NCBI GenBank assembly: GCA_026713545.1
Contig: JAPOOG010000099.1
Coordinates: forward strand, 1-64,000
Length of the DNA stretch: 64,000 bases
From: Bryobacterales bacterium
GTDB lineage: Bacteria > Acidobacteriota > Terriglobia > Bryobacterales > UBA6623
Direction of reading: 5' to 3'
Part shown: positions 1 to 9,540 of the stretch, piece by piece
How positions within the stretch are numbered: the first letter of the stretch is position 1
Layout of the letters: each line of letters opens with the position of its first letter
Made by a program: the position numbers and the translations under genes
The notes under the pieces: generated by a model
What the model was told of the DNA's origin: nothing
Database searches by the model: none
What the model saw: only the letters and a program-made list of their open reading frames with translations

Positions 1-219
1 CCGTGGAAGGCGCGGCGGGCTACTGTAGTCGCTCCGCGCGGAGAGAGGAGGATCGGGATCCGGGTGATCTCCTTCGACGAACGACAAAGCCGACGGCTGC
101 AAACGTCCGTCGCCCACAGGGTTACGCGACGCTTCCGCTTGGCTTCGCGGAGAGCGCGGTGCTGTGTTGCTGGAGCGGATACGCGTTGGGCAATCGGCCC
201 CGGGGCGCGTAACGCCGCC

Positions 220-237
220 TGCGTGACTTTTGTCACG
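220..237. other. Short perfect inverted repeat
   Basis: CGTGAC and GTCACG flank a TTTT loop in a stretch with no recognisable gene. It could be a small hairpin or a dyad operator; nothing else supports either role. The first 480 bases of the window otherwise hold only repeat material, and the short open frames there match no family I recognise. Confidence 0.3.
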
Positions 238-274
238 GGCTGCTAGCGGCCATATCGCCTCCTTAACCCCTCGG

Positions 275-384
275 GTCACGAAACACGGCCTTTACGCTTC
301 GCCGGCCAAACGTTTCTTCTGGAGTGAACTAGGCCCGGCCCATGGTTTTTACGAATCACGAGACACGAAACACAAATCACGGCC
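275..384 (+). repeat. CACGA-type heptamer repeat array
   Basis: Degenerate units of the kind TCACGAAACACGA / CACGAATCACGA occur at 275-290 and 347-384. The same motif recurs near 9657-9684, 9825-9849, 60299-60357, 60534-60563, 60940-60970 and 61145-61190, always outside genes and next to other dispersed repeats of this window. The unit is roughly seven bases, too short and irregular for a CRISPR. Confidence 0.6.
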
Positions 385-390
385 TTTTCA

Positions 391-427
391 TCGCTTGCTG
401 CGGCCGTCGGGTGGTGAGAAATGCAGG
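391..427. repeat. Solo right end of the 17-bp-TIR element family (family 1)
   Basis: The last 17 bases equal the right terminal repeat GTGGTGAGAAATGCAGG. The preceding 20 bases match the right-hand interior of the full copy at 18024-18199. The rest of the element is missing and is replaced on the left by the CACGA heptamer array, so this is a truncated or recombined copy. Confidence 0.7.
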
Positions 428-520
428 TTAGAGACGCACCGGCCGCTGAAACCGCTGAAATTCCTATCGAATGGGACGTTGATATCATGACGGGAAGTCG
501 CGCCCGGTGGAAGGATCTCG

Positions 521-1864
521 ATGACACTCGTTCGCTCCCTGATAGCCGTTCTGACTTGTCTGCTGGCCGGAAGTTTGTTCGGGGCGGACCCCGCGGACAA
601 TTGGCCGCACTGGCGCGGGCCTCATCTCGACGGTCGCAGTACCACCGCCAGGAATCTTCCCGTGAGTTGGAGCGAGACGGACAAGGTCGTCTGGCGGACC
701 CGGCTTCCCAGTTGGGCGGCCGCAACGCCCGTAGTCTGGGAAGACACGGTTTTCGTGACGTCCGCGCAAGAGGGTTTTACGCCGAACAAGGGAGCAGGGA
801 TGGTTGACAGCGCGGTCGAGCGGCTCAAGAGCGCCTTCAATACGACGGACCAACTCCTTCTGCTTGCATTGCGTCGCAAGGATGGCTCGATACGTTGGCG
901 GAAAGTCATCGGTGAAGGCAACACGTTTCTGAACAAGCAAAACATGGCCTCGCCGACGCCGGTAACGGACGGCCGGCGCGTGTGGGTGATGACCGGGTTG
1001 GGGGATCTGAGTTGCCTTGATTTCGAGGGCAACCTGGTTTGGAAGCGCAACATCTCGGATGACTACTGGGCGTTCGGGCTGGCATTCGGCTACGCTTCGT
1101 CTCCGGTCCTCCACGACGGCAGGCTTTACATCCAGGTCTTGCATGGCATGAAGACGGACGAACCGTCGTATCTTGTCGCGGTCGACGCCGCGAGCGGAAA
1201 AACTCTCTGGCAAGTCGAGCGCCCGACGGATGCCGTTCACGAGTCACCGGATTCCTACTCCACGCCGATGCTCGTCCAAGCTGACGGCAAGACACGGCTC
1301 GTCGTCGCCGGCGGCGACTACCTGACCGGACACGATCTCGATACCGGACGCGAGGTATGGCGGGCGGGCGGGCTCAACCCCCGAAAGGCCCGCAACTATC
1401 GCACGATTGCTTCAGCGCTCGTCGTCCGGGATATTGTTTTTGCGCCGAGCCGCGTGAAGCCCTTCATCGCTTTCCGGGCGGGCGGCAGCGGGGATGTGTC
1501 GGAGTCGCACCGGCTTTGGTCAACGCAGTATGGGCCGGACGTGCCTACTCCGGTCAGCGACGGCGAACGGCTCTTCATCGTCAACGACAAGGGGATCTCC
1601 CTCTGTCTGCGGGTGCCGGACGGAAGCGAGGTTTGGGGCCGCAGCCGCATGGAACCAGGCACCTACAGCGCATCGCCGGTTCTCGCCGACGGCAAGATAT
1701 ACGCTACCAGCGAAGATGGAACAACAACCGTGATCGAGGCCGGCGACCAGTTCAAGATTCTCGCCACCAACAAGTTGAACGACTACACGTTGGCCTCGCC
1801 GGCAGTATCGGGCGACCAGATTTTCATCCGCACTTCGAATTATTTGTATTGCCTGGCTAACTGA
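521..1864 (+). CDS. Exported PQQ-like beta-propeller repeat protein
   Basis: The 447-residue product starts with a signal peptide (basic residue at 5, hydrophobic 6-20). It continues with the NWPHWRGP motif that opens many secreted quinoprotein-like propellers in Acidobacteria and Planctomycetes. Blade motifs of the form VAVDAASGKTLWQ, GHDLDTGREVW and CLRVPDGSEVW recur through the chain, consistent with an eight-bladed PQQ-like fold as in BamB. No residues proving bound PQQ or an enzyme activity are visible, so a binding or scaffold role in the periplasm is as likely as dehydrogenase activity. The ATG has an AAGGA box six bases upstream. The gene stands alone: the next gene begins more than 500 bases downstream. 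Confidence 0.85.
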   Translation: MTLVRSLIAVLTCLLAGSLFGADPADNWPHWRGPHLDGRSTTARNLPVSWSETDKVVWRTRLPSWAAATPVVWEDTVFVTSAQEGFTPNKGAGMVDSAVERLKSAFNTTDQLLLLALRRKDGSIRWRKVIGEGNTFLNKQNMASPTPVTDGRRVWVMTGLGDLSCLDFEGNLVWKRNISDDYWAFGLAFGYASSPVLHDGRLYIQVLHGMKTDEPSYLVAVDAASGKTLWQVERPTDAVHESPDSYSTPMLVQADGKTRLVVAGGDYLTGHDLDTGREVWRAGGLNPRKARNYRTIASALVVRDIVFAPSRVKPFIAFRAGGSGDVSESHRLWSTQYGPDVPTPVSDGERLFIVNDKGISLCLRVPDGSEVWGRSRMEPGTYSASPVLADGKIYATSEDGTTTVIEAGDQFKILATNKLNDYTLASPAVSGDQIFIRTSNYLYCLAN

Positions 1865-2226
1865 TCGGAAACGCGGCGGAATGTTTTGCTTCTGTGCCTG
1901 CCGCGCTGACCGCGTTTCTTGTGTTGGAGTGGGATGTTTTCCGATCTTTTCGGGAAATATGTCTGTCACGCTTCTGTCTGCATCAACCAGCGGGAACTCC
2001 CCTGGAACAATAGTCTTCGTCTGACAGGCTTCAGTGTGATGGGCTGGTGCTTTACTTGGTTTTTCTACAAGACTTCGGCCGGGGGCAGCTCCTTTTTATA
2101 GCCGGGAAAGGAGGCCCAGGGCTTTGGCAGAGCTTGTGCGTAGGGCCGGATTTGAGGACACTGGCTGAACCGGCCCGATCGAATGTGGAAGAATGTCTTC
2201 TGACGAAAGGTTGCTTCGCTGCCTGA
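1865..2226. other. Gene-free spacer
   Basis: I see no convincing gene, RNA or terminator here. The short frames have no family signature. The spacer ends where the inverted-repeat element begins at 2227. Confidence 0.4.
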
Positions 2227-2413
2227 CCTGCATTTCTCACCACGCGGCGAGGTGAAGTGTGTGAGAGGGCCGTCAGGACGAGCCGCGAGCCGCTTGGCGC
2301 GCGGAGGCGTACTTGAAAGTACGTCGAGCACGGCAAGCAAGCGTTGCGAAGGAAAAGCGAAGTCATGACGGTCGTATCGCGTGCTTCGACCGTCGGGTGG
2401 TGAGAAATGCAGG
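2227..2413. repeat. Full-length 187-bp inverted-repeat element, family 1 copy A
   Basis: It is bounded by a perfect 17-bp terminal inverted repeat, CCTGCATTTCTCACCAC on the left and its reverse complement on the right. The interior carries blocks seen in every full copy: GAGAGGGCCGTCAGGACGAG, CGTACTTGAAAGTACGTCGAG (a small palindrome) and GCAAGCAAGCGTTGCGAAGG. No coding potential is visible, so it resembles a non-autonomous MITE-like element. Its right end contains the ATG used by the following peptidase gene. Confidence 0.85.
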
Positions 2414-4308
2414 CTAACAAGTCCCATTGCCTGTTCGGGCTGGCAACCCTGTTCGCCTGGTCGGCCTGCGCTCCTGTCAACGACAGCCTTCCCGCGATTC
2501 CCAATGTGAGAGAAGACCATCATTCCTATTCCAACCCCGATCAGGTGCGGGTGAGCCGCGTTGAGCTGGACCTCGACGTTTCGTTCGAGCGCAAGTCGCT
2601 GGAGGGCTCGGCGACGCTGCATTTGAAGCGTCAAGGTGAAGCTGATGAAGTTGTGCTCGATACGCGCGGCCTTGCGATTGCGAGCGTCGAGGCGGCGGGC
2701 CCCTCGGGGGAGTTTTCGGCGTCCGGGTTTGCCCTCGGTAAACCGGATCCCGTGCTGGGTGCTCCCTTGCGCGTCACGCTTCCGCCGGGCGCCGAGAGGG
2801 TGCGTGTCCATTATTCGACGAGTCCTGATGCTTCCGGCTTGCAGTGGTTGGGGCCGGCTCAAACGGGCGGGAAGAAGCATCCGTTTCTGTTTACGCAGTC
2901 GCAGGCGATTCACGCGCGCAGTTGGATTCCCATTCAAGACAGCCCGGGCGTTCGCGTGACGTACTCGGCGACGATACGCACGCCGAAAGAGTTGTTCGCC
3001 GTGATGAGCGCCGAGATGGAAGCGCGGCAGCCGTCCGACGCGGCCGCGCCGGGCGAGTATCACTTCCAGATGCCGCAGCCGATTCCGGCGTACTTGATTG
3101 CGTTGGCCGTCGGCGACCTCGCGTTCCAGGCCATGAGCGAGCGGACCGGCGTATATGCCGAGCCGTCCGTCGTAGCAAGCGCGGCCAAGGAGTTCGAGGA
3201 CACCGAGGACATGATGGCGGCCGTCGAGAAACTCTACGGCCCTTATCAATGGCAGCGATACGACATTCTCGTTCTGCCTCCGAGCTTTCCGTTCGGGGGG
3301 ATGGAGAACCCGAGGCTTACTTTCGCGACGCCGACGATTCTCGCGGGTGACAAGAGCCTGGTCTCGTTGATCGCTCATGAGTTGGCGCATTCGTGGTCGG
3401 GCAACTTGGTCACGAACGCGACTTGGAGCGATTTCTGGTTGAACGAAGGCTTCACGGTCTATTTGGAAAACCGCATCCAGGAGGCTGTCTTCGGGCGCGA
3501 ACGTTCAGAGATGGAGTCGGCGCTCGAGGTCCAGGAACTGCGGGAAGAGATGAAGAAGCTGGAGCCGCGCGACCAGGTCCTGCACATTGATCTGAAAGGC
3601 CGCGACCCCGATGAGGGATTCACGCTGGTGCCCTATGTGAAGGGGATGCTTCTGTTGCGCGCTCTCGAGCAGGCGGCGGGCCGCGATCGTTTCGACACTT
3701 TCCTGCGGAGCTACTTCGACCACTTCGCGTTCAAGAGCGTGACGACCGCCGACTTCGCCGGCTACCTCGACGAATATCTGTTCCGCAACAATCCGGGGCT
3801 TGCGGAGAAAGTCGCCGTTGGAGATTGGATCCGGAAACCCGGATTGCCGCAGGACGTTGCGTTGCCGGTCTCCGGGAACTTCGAGCGTGTTGAAGCCCTG
3901 GCGAACCGTTGGTACGACGGCGGGGCGGCGCTATCCGGGATGCCCGTCGGTCAATGGACCACTCAGGAATGGCTGCGGTTTCTGCGCGCGTTGCCGGAGG
4001 GATTCGAAGCCGAGCGCATGAAAGAACTCGATGATGCCTTCCAGTTCACCGCCAGTAGGAACTCGGAGATCCTGCATCAGTGGTTGTTGATGTCGGTCAG
4101 AAGCGGCTACGAACCGGCGTATCCGAAAATGGAAGAGTTCCTTGCCTCGGTAGGCCGTCGCAAGTTTCTCAGGCCGCTCTACACCGAGTTGGCCAAGACG
4201 GACGAGGGCAGGCGGCGAGCGGCCGCGATTTACAGGAAGGCGCGGCCGCTCTATCACCCGATCGCCTCCGCCACGATCGATGAGATATTGGGAATAGCAT
4301 CGGAATAG
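2407..4308 (+). CDS. M1-family metalloaminopeptidase, predicted lipoprotein
   Basis: The 633-residue protein has the gluzincin signature HELAHSWSGN at about 324-333, with the third zinc ligand Glu at about 347 in WLNEGF (HEXXH-X18-E). The substrate motif GGMENPRLTF sits near 297-306. An N-terminal beta-saddle domain and a shorter C-terminal helical domain give a size like leukotriene A4 hydrolase/aminopeptidase B rather than PepN. The N-terminus is hydrophobic and ends in WSAC, compatible with a lipobox, so the enzyme is probably periplasmic and membrane-anchored. The only usable start is the ATG at 2407, which lies inside the terminal repeat of the upstream element; there is no strong Shine-Dalgarno sequence beyond GGTGAG. 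recQ follows seven bases after the stop. Confidence 0.9.
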   Translation: MQANKSHCLFGLATLFAWSACAPVNDSLPAIPNVREDHHSYSNPDQVRVSRVELDLDVSFERKSLEGSATLHLKRQGEADEVVLDTRGLAIASVEAAGPSGEFSASGFALGKPDPVLGAPLRVTLPPGAERVRVHYSTSPDASGLQWLGPAQTGGKKHPFLFTQSQAIHARSWIPIQDSPGVRVTYSATIRTPKELFAVMSAEMEARQPSDAAAPGEYHFQMPQPIPAYLIALAVGDLAFQAMSERTGVYAEPSVVASAAKEFEDTEDMMAAVEKLYGPYQWQRYDILVLPPSFPFGGMENPRLTFATPTILAGDKSLVSLIAHELAHSWSGNLVTNATWSDFWLNEGFTVYLENRIQEAVFGRERSEMESALEVQELREEMKKLEPRDQVLHIDLKGRDPDEGFTLVPYVKGMLLLRALEQAAGRDRFDTFLRSYFDHFAFKSVTTADFAGYLDEYLFRNNPGLAEKVAVGDWIRKPGLPQDVALPVSGNFERVEALANRWYDGGAALSGMPVGQWTTQEWLRFLRALPEGFEAERMKELDDAFQFTASRNSEILHQWLLMSVRSGYEPAYPKMEEFLASVGRRKFLRPLYTELAKTDEGRRRAAAIYRKARPLYHPIASATIDEILGIASE

Positions 4309-4315
4309 ACTGATC

Positions 4316-6439
4316 GTGGACCCGCTCTCGACAACCGGGGAATCCGTGGCCGCGGTGCCCCCCGCTCTCGATTCCCTGCTGCGCTCGACCTTCGGTCACG
4401 AACGCTTCCGGCCCTACCAGCGCAACGTCTGTCAGGCCGTCGGCAGAGGTGACGATGTGTTGCTCGTGATGCCGACCGGCGCCGGCAAGTCGCTTTGCTA
4501 TCAGCTTCCGGGGCTCGCTCGCGACGGAGTCGCGCTGGTTGTCAGTCCCCTGATCGCACTGATGGAAGACCAGGTGACGAAGCTCCAGGCTCTCGGCCTC
4601 CGGGCGGACCGGATTCATTCGGGGCGCGGCCGCGACGATTCAAGGCAGGTCTGCTTTGCCTATCTCCACGGTGAGCTTGACTACCTCTACATCGCGCCCG
4701 AGCGGTTGGCCGTTCCGGGCTTTCCCGAGATGCTTGCCAAGCGCACGCCGGCGCTGGTCGCGGTCGATGAAGCGCATTGCATTTCGCAGTGGGGACACGA
4801 TTTCCGTCCCGAGTACCGCCGCCTGGGCGAACGGATTCCGATGCTCCGTCCGGCGCCCGTCATCGGACTGACCGCCACGGCCACGCCGCTGGTGCAGGAC
4901 GACATCGTCGAGCAGCTTGGACTGGCTGACTGTACCCGTTTCATCCATGGTTTCCGGCGTGAGAACATCGCCATCGAGATCGTCGAAGCGCCGCCGTCGA
5001 TTCGCGGCGAGAAAACGCGGGAACTGCTCCAGGAACCGAACTTGCGTCCTGCCATCGTCTACTGCGGCTCGCGCAAGAATGCCGAGGAGCTCGCCGCGGC
5101 GCTGAAGAATGACTTCCCGGCCGCGCCCTATCACGCGGGAATGCCCAGTGACGACCGCGACCTCGTGCAGGACGGCTTTCTCAATGGCCGCTTCGAGGTG
5201 ATCGTGGCGACCATTGCTTTCGGCATGGGCGTCGACAAGCCGGATATCCGAACGATCGTCCACACCGCGTTGCCCGGCACTCTTGAAGGCTATTACCAGG
5301 AGATCGGGCGTGCCGGACGCGACGGTGAGCCGTCTCGGGCTGTCCTCATGTACTCGTGGGCGGACCGCCGCACCCACGAGTTCTTCTGGGATCGCGACTA
5401 TCCCGACACGTCCCATCTGCAAAGGCTCTGGAACTTGCTCGGCCGTGAGCCGCAGACGAATGAACAGTTGCAGGCTCGCATGGCCGCCGGGGACCTTGTC
5501 TTCGAGAAGGCGCTCGAGAAACTTTGGATCCACGGGGGCGCCGTGGTCGATCCCGATCAGCGCGTTCGGCGCGGGCATGACCACTGGCAGTTGGACTACG
5601 GCCAGCAGCGGGAGCACAGGATGGCGCAGCTTGACTTGATCACGCGCTATGCCGAATCACCCGTGTGCCGCATGCTGGGCCTGCTCAAGCATTTCGGCGA
5701 TCTCGATGATGCGCGGCGGGCCTGCGGCATCTGCGATATTTGCGCGTCCGATGACACGCTGCTTCAACGTTTCCGCAAGCCGAGTTCGGAGCAACTGCGG
5801 CGGCTGCGGCAGATCACGACGGCGCTCCGCGAGCACGGGCGGCAGACCTCGGGACGCTTGCATCGGGCTCTGTTCGAGGACGACGAGGTCAGCCGCAACG
5901 ACTTCGAAGACTTGGTGTCGGCGCTGGCGCGGGCGGGGTTGGTGCGGTCGATCGAGGATTCGTTCGACAAGGCCGGCAGCGTGATCCGTTTTCGTTGGGT
6001 CGAACTCACGCCGGAGGGCTTCCGTCACGAGGGTTCGCTCGAGGGCGTCGTGACCCTCCCCGCGCCGTTGCCGAAGAAGACACCGGAAAGGAAGAAAGCG
6101 GCGAAGAAGAAAAAGCAATTGCGCAAGGCGAAGGCGGCAAGCCGAGCGGACCGTTCGAAAACGGCCGCCGGTTCCTTGGAAGCCGTGGAATCGGACGAAG
6201 CGCAGCCCGACGCAGCTTTGCTCAAGGCCCTCAAGGACTGGCGCTTGCAAGAGGCCCGCCGCCGCCGCATCCCGGCCTTCCGGATCCTGCATGACGGCGT
6301 TCTCGTTGAGATTGCCCGCTCGAAGCCGCGCTCACAGGCGGACCTGCTTGCCGTCCATGGGTTCGGTCCCACCCTGGCCGCAAAATACGGTCTGAAACTG
6401 CTCGCGCTGGTGAAACAGAGCGATCCGCCAAGGGCCTGA
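4316..6439 (+). CDS. recQ: RecQ-family ATP-dependent DNA helicase
   Basis: The 707-residue protein has all RecQ helicase motifs: the Walker A GAGKSLCYQLP near 54-64, DEAHCISQWGHDFRPEY near 151-167, GLTATAT, and the motif VI region YYQEIGRAGRDG near 323-334. A zinc-binding RQC segment with cysteines in CRMLGLLKHF...CGICDIC lies near 451-476. A Lys/Arg-rich linker (about 585-625) leads to a C-terminal HRDC domain (about 630-705). It is a 3'-5' helicase of recombination and fork repair. Translation starts at GTG, seven bases after the M1 peptidase stop, so the two genes are probably cotranscribed although functionally unrelated. Confidence 0.95.
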   Translation: MDPLSTTGESVAAVPPALDSLLRSTFGHERFRPYQRNVCQAVGRGDDVLLVMPTGAGKSLCYQLPGLARDGVALVVSPLIALMEDQVTKLQALGLRADRIHSGRGRDDSRQVCFAYLHGELDYLYIAPERLAVPGFPEMLAKRTPALVAVDEAHCISQWGHDFRPEYRRLGERIPMLRPAPVIGLTATATPLVQDDIVEQLGLADCTRFIHGFRRENIAIEIVEAPPSIRGEKTRELLQEPNLRPAIVYCGSRKNAEELAAALKNDFPAAPYHAGMPSDDRDLVQDGFLNGRFEVIVATIAFGMGVDKPDIRTIVHTALPGTLEGYYQEIGRAGRDGEPSRAVLMYSWADRRTHEFFWDRDYPDTSHLQRLWNLLGREPQTNEQLQARMAAGDLVFEKALEKLWIHGGAVVDPDQRVRRGHDHWQLDYGQQREHRMAQLDLITRYAESPVCRMLGLLKHFGDLDDARRACGICDICASDDTLLQRFRKPSSEQLRRLRQITTALREHGRQTSGRLHRALFEDDEVSRNDFEDLVSALARAGLVRSIEDSFDKAGSVIRFRWVELTPEGFRHEGSLEGVVTLPAPLPKKTPERKKAAKKKKQLRKAKAASRADRSKTAAGSLEAVESDEAQPDAALLKALKDWRLQEARRRRIPAFRILHDGVLVEIARSKPRSQADLLAVHGFGPTLAAKYGLKLLALVKQSDPPRA

Positions 6440-6627
6440 TGCACGGAAACCCTCGGCTCACTCTTTCACGGTGATCTTCGCCGGCAGGCGACCGTGCCGC
6501 CACGGACCACAACAACGGCTGATGGCGCATACCGGCGCCCGAAGGGCCCGCGGGCAGGCAGCAGTTCCGCCGCAGCGTGCTTAGTGAGCACGATACGCCG
6601 GCAACTTGCCGAAAGGGGAACGTGTGG

Positions 6628-8289
6628 TCACGACTCGTCCGGCGTCGCCAATCCTTGCTCGAAGACGACGTCCACGGGAATCCCCGCTGTCGACAGCCGG
6701 TCCAGGTCCCTCTGCAGCCCCTCGCCGATCTTGCCCATCTCCCTGACGAACTGCGTGACGCCTTCGTAGTCCCCGTCGCCCTGCAAGGTCAGAATCTTCT
6801 TGGACAGCGCATCCACGGCCTCTTGCATCTTCTCCATCTCGACTCGATACGCCCCCGTTGCCTCGTCACGCGAGAACGCCCCCGCCTCGGCGAAAAAGTT
6901 GAACCGCAGTAGATTCGCCGCACCGTGCGCGCTCGACGCTCCGAAGCGGATTGACCGAAAGATTCCCGCCAGGAACGTTACATAGTTGTCCAGCAGCTCG
7001 GCATCTTCCAGTTCGCCCTGCTCATGGAGTTTTGTCACCATGTGCAGACCGAGAATATCGGCTTTACCTTCCTCGAGCGCCGACGCCTTGTCCTTGAGCG
7101 CCTCTCGCACCGTTCCCTTGCCCGTCAGCGTATTCTTGATGCCCAGACCGTGCGCCACTTCGTGGAACATCGTGTTCTCGAAGAAGGCGTCGAAGTCGAT
7201 GAATCGCCGCTGGCTTTCGGCGATCAACACGTCGCCGATGGGGATGAGAATCTTTTCGAACTTCGCCCGCATCGCGTTCTTGAGTTGCAGGCGCCTCGTG
7301 CCTTTCTCAAGCTGCACCTCCTCGTCGTTGGGAAGGTTGATCGCGATCGTCTTCGCCCCCGCGTTGCAATCGCCGGCGTAGTAGATCACGTCGTACGCAT
7401 TCAAGTCGGAATCCGAGCCCGGCGTTTCCTGCTTGTACTCCTCCGGCACCGGAAGCCCGCGCTGCAAGGCGGGCAACATCGAGGCGTAGCGCGAGAGCCG
7501 CCCGCTCCACTCCTTGTCTTTGATCAACACGTACGCCTCGTAGGCCGCCTTGTAGCCGAACAGCGCGTCCTCGTAGGTCTCGATCGCGCCGATGACGACA
7601 TCGATCGTGTTGTCCTTCATGTCCATCCAGGCCAGATCGCTGGGTTGATAGTCGTCCGTGACCAGCGCTTCGGCCCGCAGCTCCAGATATTTCTTGAGAC
7701 CGGGGTCGTCCGCCAGGGCGGCTGCCTCGCGGAGCTTTTCCGCCGCCGCCGCAAGTTCCGCTGCGAAGACTTCGTGATAGGGTTCCGCCGTGAGGCCGCC
7801 GTTCTCGTCCCTCTGGACAAAGGTGTACAGACTGCGCAGCGTGTCCGCCTGGTCCCCCGAAGCCGCCGCCTCGAACTCCTCTTTCGTCATGTCTTCCGGA
7901 TAGAAGCGCGCGCCAGGCGGTTTCGTACCGGCGCCCGGGACAAATGGCTCATCGCCTGCCAGCCGGTCCCAGGGACCGTAGTTGATCTCCGCCAGCCGCC
8001 GCAGGTCCGCATCTTCGATCTTGCCGAGTAATGCCTCGCGGTCGCCGTAGGACTGCCGCCAGAACAGCCCGTTCATCACGTCCGACGCCTCGATCAACAA
8101 CGGAAGCATCTTCCGTTCGTTCTCCGTCAGAACGCTGAGGTCCGACTCCAAACGAAACGATGTGTACTTCTCCAACCGAGCGGCCATATCCGTATCCGTT
8201 GCCGGCGGTGCGTCGCTGCCGCAGTTCCACGACGAGAAGCACAACCCCGCTCCCGCCACCAACATCGAGCAAGCAATCCGGCGCGTCAT
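6628..8289 (-). CDS. M49-like (dipeptidyl-peptidase III-type) zinc peptidase, lipoprotein-like N-terminus
   Basis: The 553-residue protein from ATG 8289 opens with MTRRIACSMLVAGAGLCFSS and a Cys-Gly soon after, so it is exported and possibly lipidated. HEVAHGLG near 373 and EEGKADILG about 50 residues later supply the zinc ligands and catalytic Glu. Classical DPP III has HELLGH, with one extra residue; bacterial members often annotated as Zn-dependent hydrolase or M49 carry this shorter HEXXH form. The likely role is cleavage of small peptides in the periplasm. It is convergent with recQ and monocistronic. Confidence 0.75.
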   Translation of the reverse strand: MTRRIACSMLVAGAGLCFSSWNCGSDAPPATDTDMAARLEKYTSFRLESDLSVLTENERKMLPLLIEASDVMNGLFWRQSYGDREALLGKIEDADLRRLAEINYGPWDRLAGDEPFVPGAGTKPPGARFYPEDMTKEEFEAAASGDQADTLRSLYTFVQRDENGGLTAEPYHEVFAAELAAAAEKLREAAALADDPGLKKYLELRAEALVTDDYQPSDLAWMDMKDNTIDVVIGAIETYEDALFGYKAAYEAYVLIKDKEWSGRLSRYASMLPALQRGLPVPEEYKQETPGSDSDLNAYDVIYYAGDCNAGAKTIAINLPNDEEVQLEKGTRRLQLKNAMRAKFEKILIPIGDVLIAESQRRFIDFDAFFENTMFHEVAHGLGIKNTLTGKGTVREALKDKASALEEGKADILGLHMVTKLHEQGELEDAELLDNYVTFLAGIFRSIRFGASSAHGAANLLRFNFFAEAGAFSRDEATGAYRVEMEKMQEAVDALSKKILTLQGDGDYEGVTQFVREMGKIGEGLQRDLDRLSTAGIPVDVVFEQGLATPDES

Positions 8290-8458
8290 AACCTCATCCT
8301 TCACCTGAGCTGAGTGTACCGTAGCTTGCCTCAGCCACTCCAAACCCTAACGCCCGAGCGAGGACCGGCCGGAAGAGCATCAACTCTACCTGGTCACCTG
8401 CATCAACCTCCTCTAAAATCACTAGGTAGACTCGTAGTCTGGATCGGAGTCCTCATTG

Positions 8459-8905
8459 ATGAAAGCCTGCGGCACGTACGACGACGTCAACCTTATCCTG
8501 CGCCTTTATGAGATTCGCCGGGAAACGAAACTGCGCCAGGCGCGCGCCTGGTTCGCCGAGTCGTTCCACGTGAAGACCATTGACGACTGGACGAAGCTGT
8601 GCCCACTCGGCTCCGAGAAGAACGCCTATTTCCGCATGGTCGTCACGTACTGGGACATGGTCGCATCGTTCATCACCGGAGGTGTCCTCCAGGAAGAGAT
8701 CTTCTTTGCAAGCGGCCGGGAATTGCTGTTCACCTGGATCCGTATCAGACCCATCGCCGCCGCCTATCGCGAACGAGTAAAAGACCCCACCGCCTTCGGC
8801 AATCTGGAAATCGTGGCCGACTCCTTCATCAAGTGGTGGACGGCGAGAGCTCCTGACGCCTACGAGGCCTTCGTCCAACGCGTCAGCGCCCCGCCGAAAT
8901 CCTAG
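8459..8905 (+). CDS. Conserved small hypothetical protein, helical
   Basis: The product is 148 residues, rich in Trp, Phe and Arg, with no signal peptide. It appears largely alpha-helical, with motifs such as LGSEKNAYFRMVVTYWDMVAS and IKWWTAR. It resembles uncharacterised proteins of similar length (DUF4760-like) in Acidobacteria, but I cannot name a family securely. The ATG follows GGATCGGAG by about nine bases; a TTG immediately before it is also in frame. It is divergent from the M49-like gene and convergent with the DinB gene. Confidence 0.65.
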   Translation: MKACGTYDDVNLILRLYEIRRETKLRQARAWFAESFHVKTIDDWTKLCPLGSEKNAYFRMVVTYWDMVASFITGGVLQEEIFFASGRELLFTWIRIRPIAAAYRERVKDPTAFGNLEIVADSFIKWWTARAPDAYEAFVQRVSAPPKS

Positions 8906-8956
8906 CGTTGCCGGACCTACCCAAGCATGGGCGTCATGATCGGAGTGGGGACTTTG

Positions 8957-9445
8957 CTAACCCCGCAGCGATTGCTTGCCCAACCACTTCCGTAAATACC
9001 CGAGTTGCCCCATGTGGTAAGCCTCGTGATACGCCATGAAGTAGATCGCGCCGCGCATCGTCTTGTCCGGGATCGGGAAGTTGCGGGGAGCCGGCGCGGA
9101 CAGTTCCTCGTCCGTCAACTCTTCGAACCGCTGCTCGAGTTGTGCCGACGCTTCATTCCAAACCGACCATACCTCCTCGAGCTCCGGGAACTGTGCCGGA
9201 TCGTTCATGGCCCCGCCGCGGCCGAACCGCCCTTCCCAGGGAAGCTCTCGCTCCACGCCCAGCATCTGCAATAGTGCGCAGCGGGTATTTGCGAGATGAG
9301 CCATCACTCCCAGAGCGGGGTTCAGGCCGGGTTCGGCGGGACGGCGCAACTCCTCGGGGGTCAAGTCGTCAAGTGCTTTGTGAGCCATGCCGGTGCCGAG
9401 ACCGAATTGATGAACGCTGGCTGTGATTCGAGAATCCATAGCCAT
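8957..9445 (-). CDS. DinB/YfiT-family putative metal-dependent protein
   Basis: This 162-residue four-helix-bundle protein has the DinB metal triad pattern: a His in GVMAHLANTR (first half) and HEAYHMGQLGYLRKW near the C-terminus (H-X3-H). Family members are thiol-dependent S-transferases or hydrolases; the substrate here is unknown. The open frame continues upstream into repeat DNA with no homology to the family. ATG 9445 (or the second Met at 9439) is therefore chosen, immediately before the DinB-like first helix. Confidence 0.85.
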   Translation of the reverse strand: MAMDSRITASVHQFGLGTGMAHKALDDLTPEELRRPAEPGLNPALGVMAHLANTRCALLQMLGVERELPWEGRFGRGGAMNDPAQFPELEEVWSVWNEASAQLEQRFEELTDEELSAPAPRNFPIPDKTMRGAIYFMAYHEAYHMGQLGYLRKWLGKQSLRG

Positions 9446-9540
9446 GGTTGTAGCAGATCCTGGGGAGGCAATAGCACCTTCCGTGTCAGAGCTACGGGAG
9501 AAGTTCTCTTGGTACAAAGCAGAACGTTGCCTTCGGCTCG

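Noticed and set aside
275-384. CRISPR-like array from the CACGA repeats
   Set aside because: Units are about seven bases, contiguous and degenerate, with no spacers of constant length and no cas genes.
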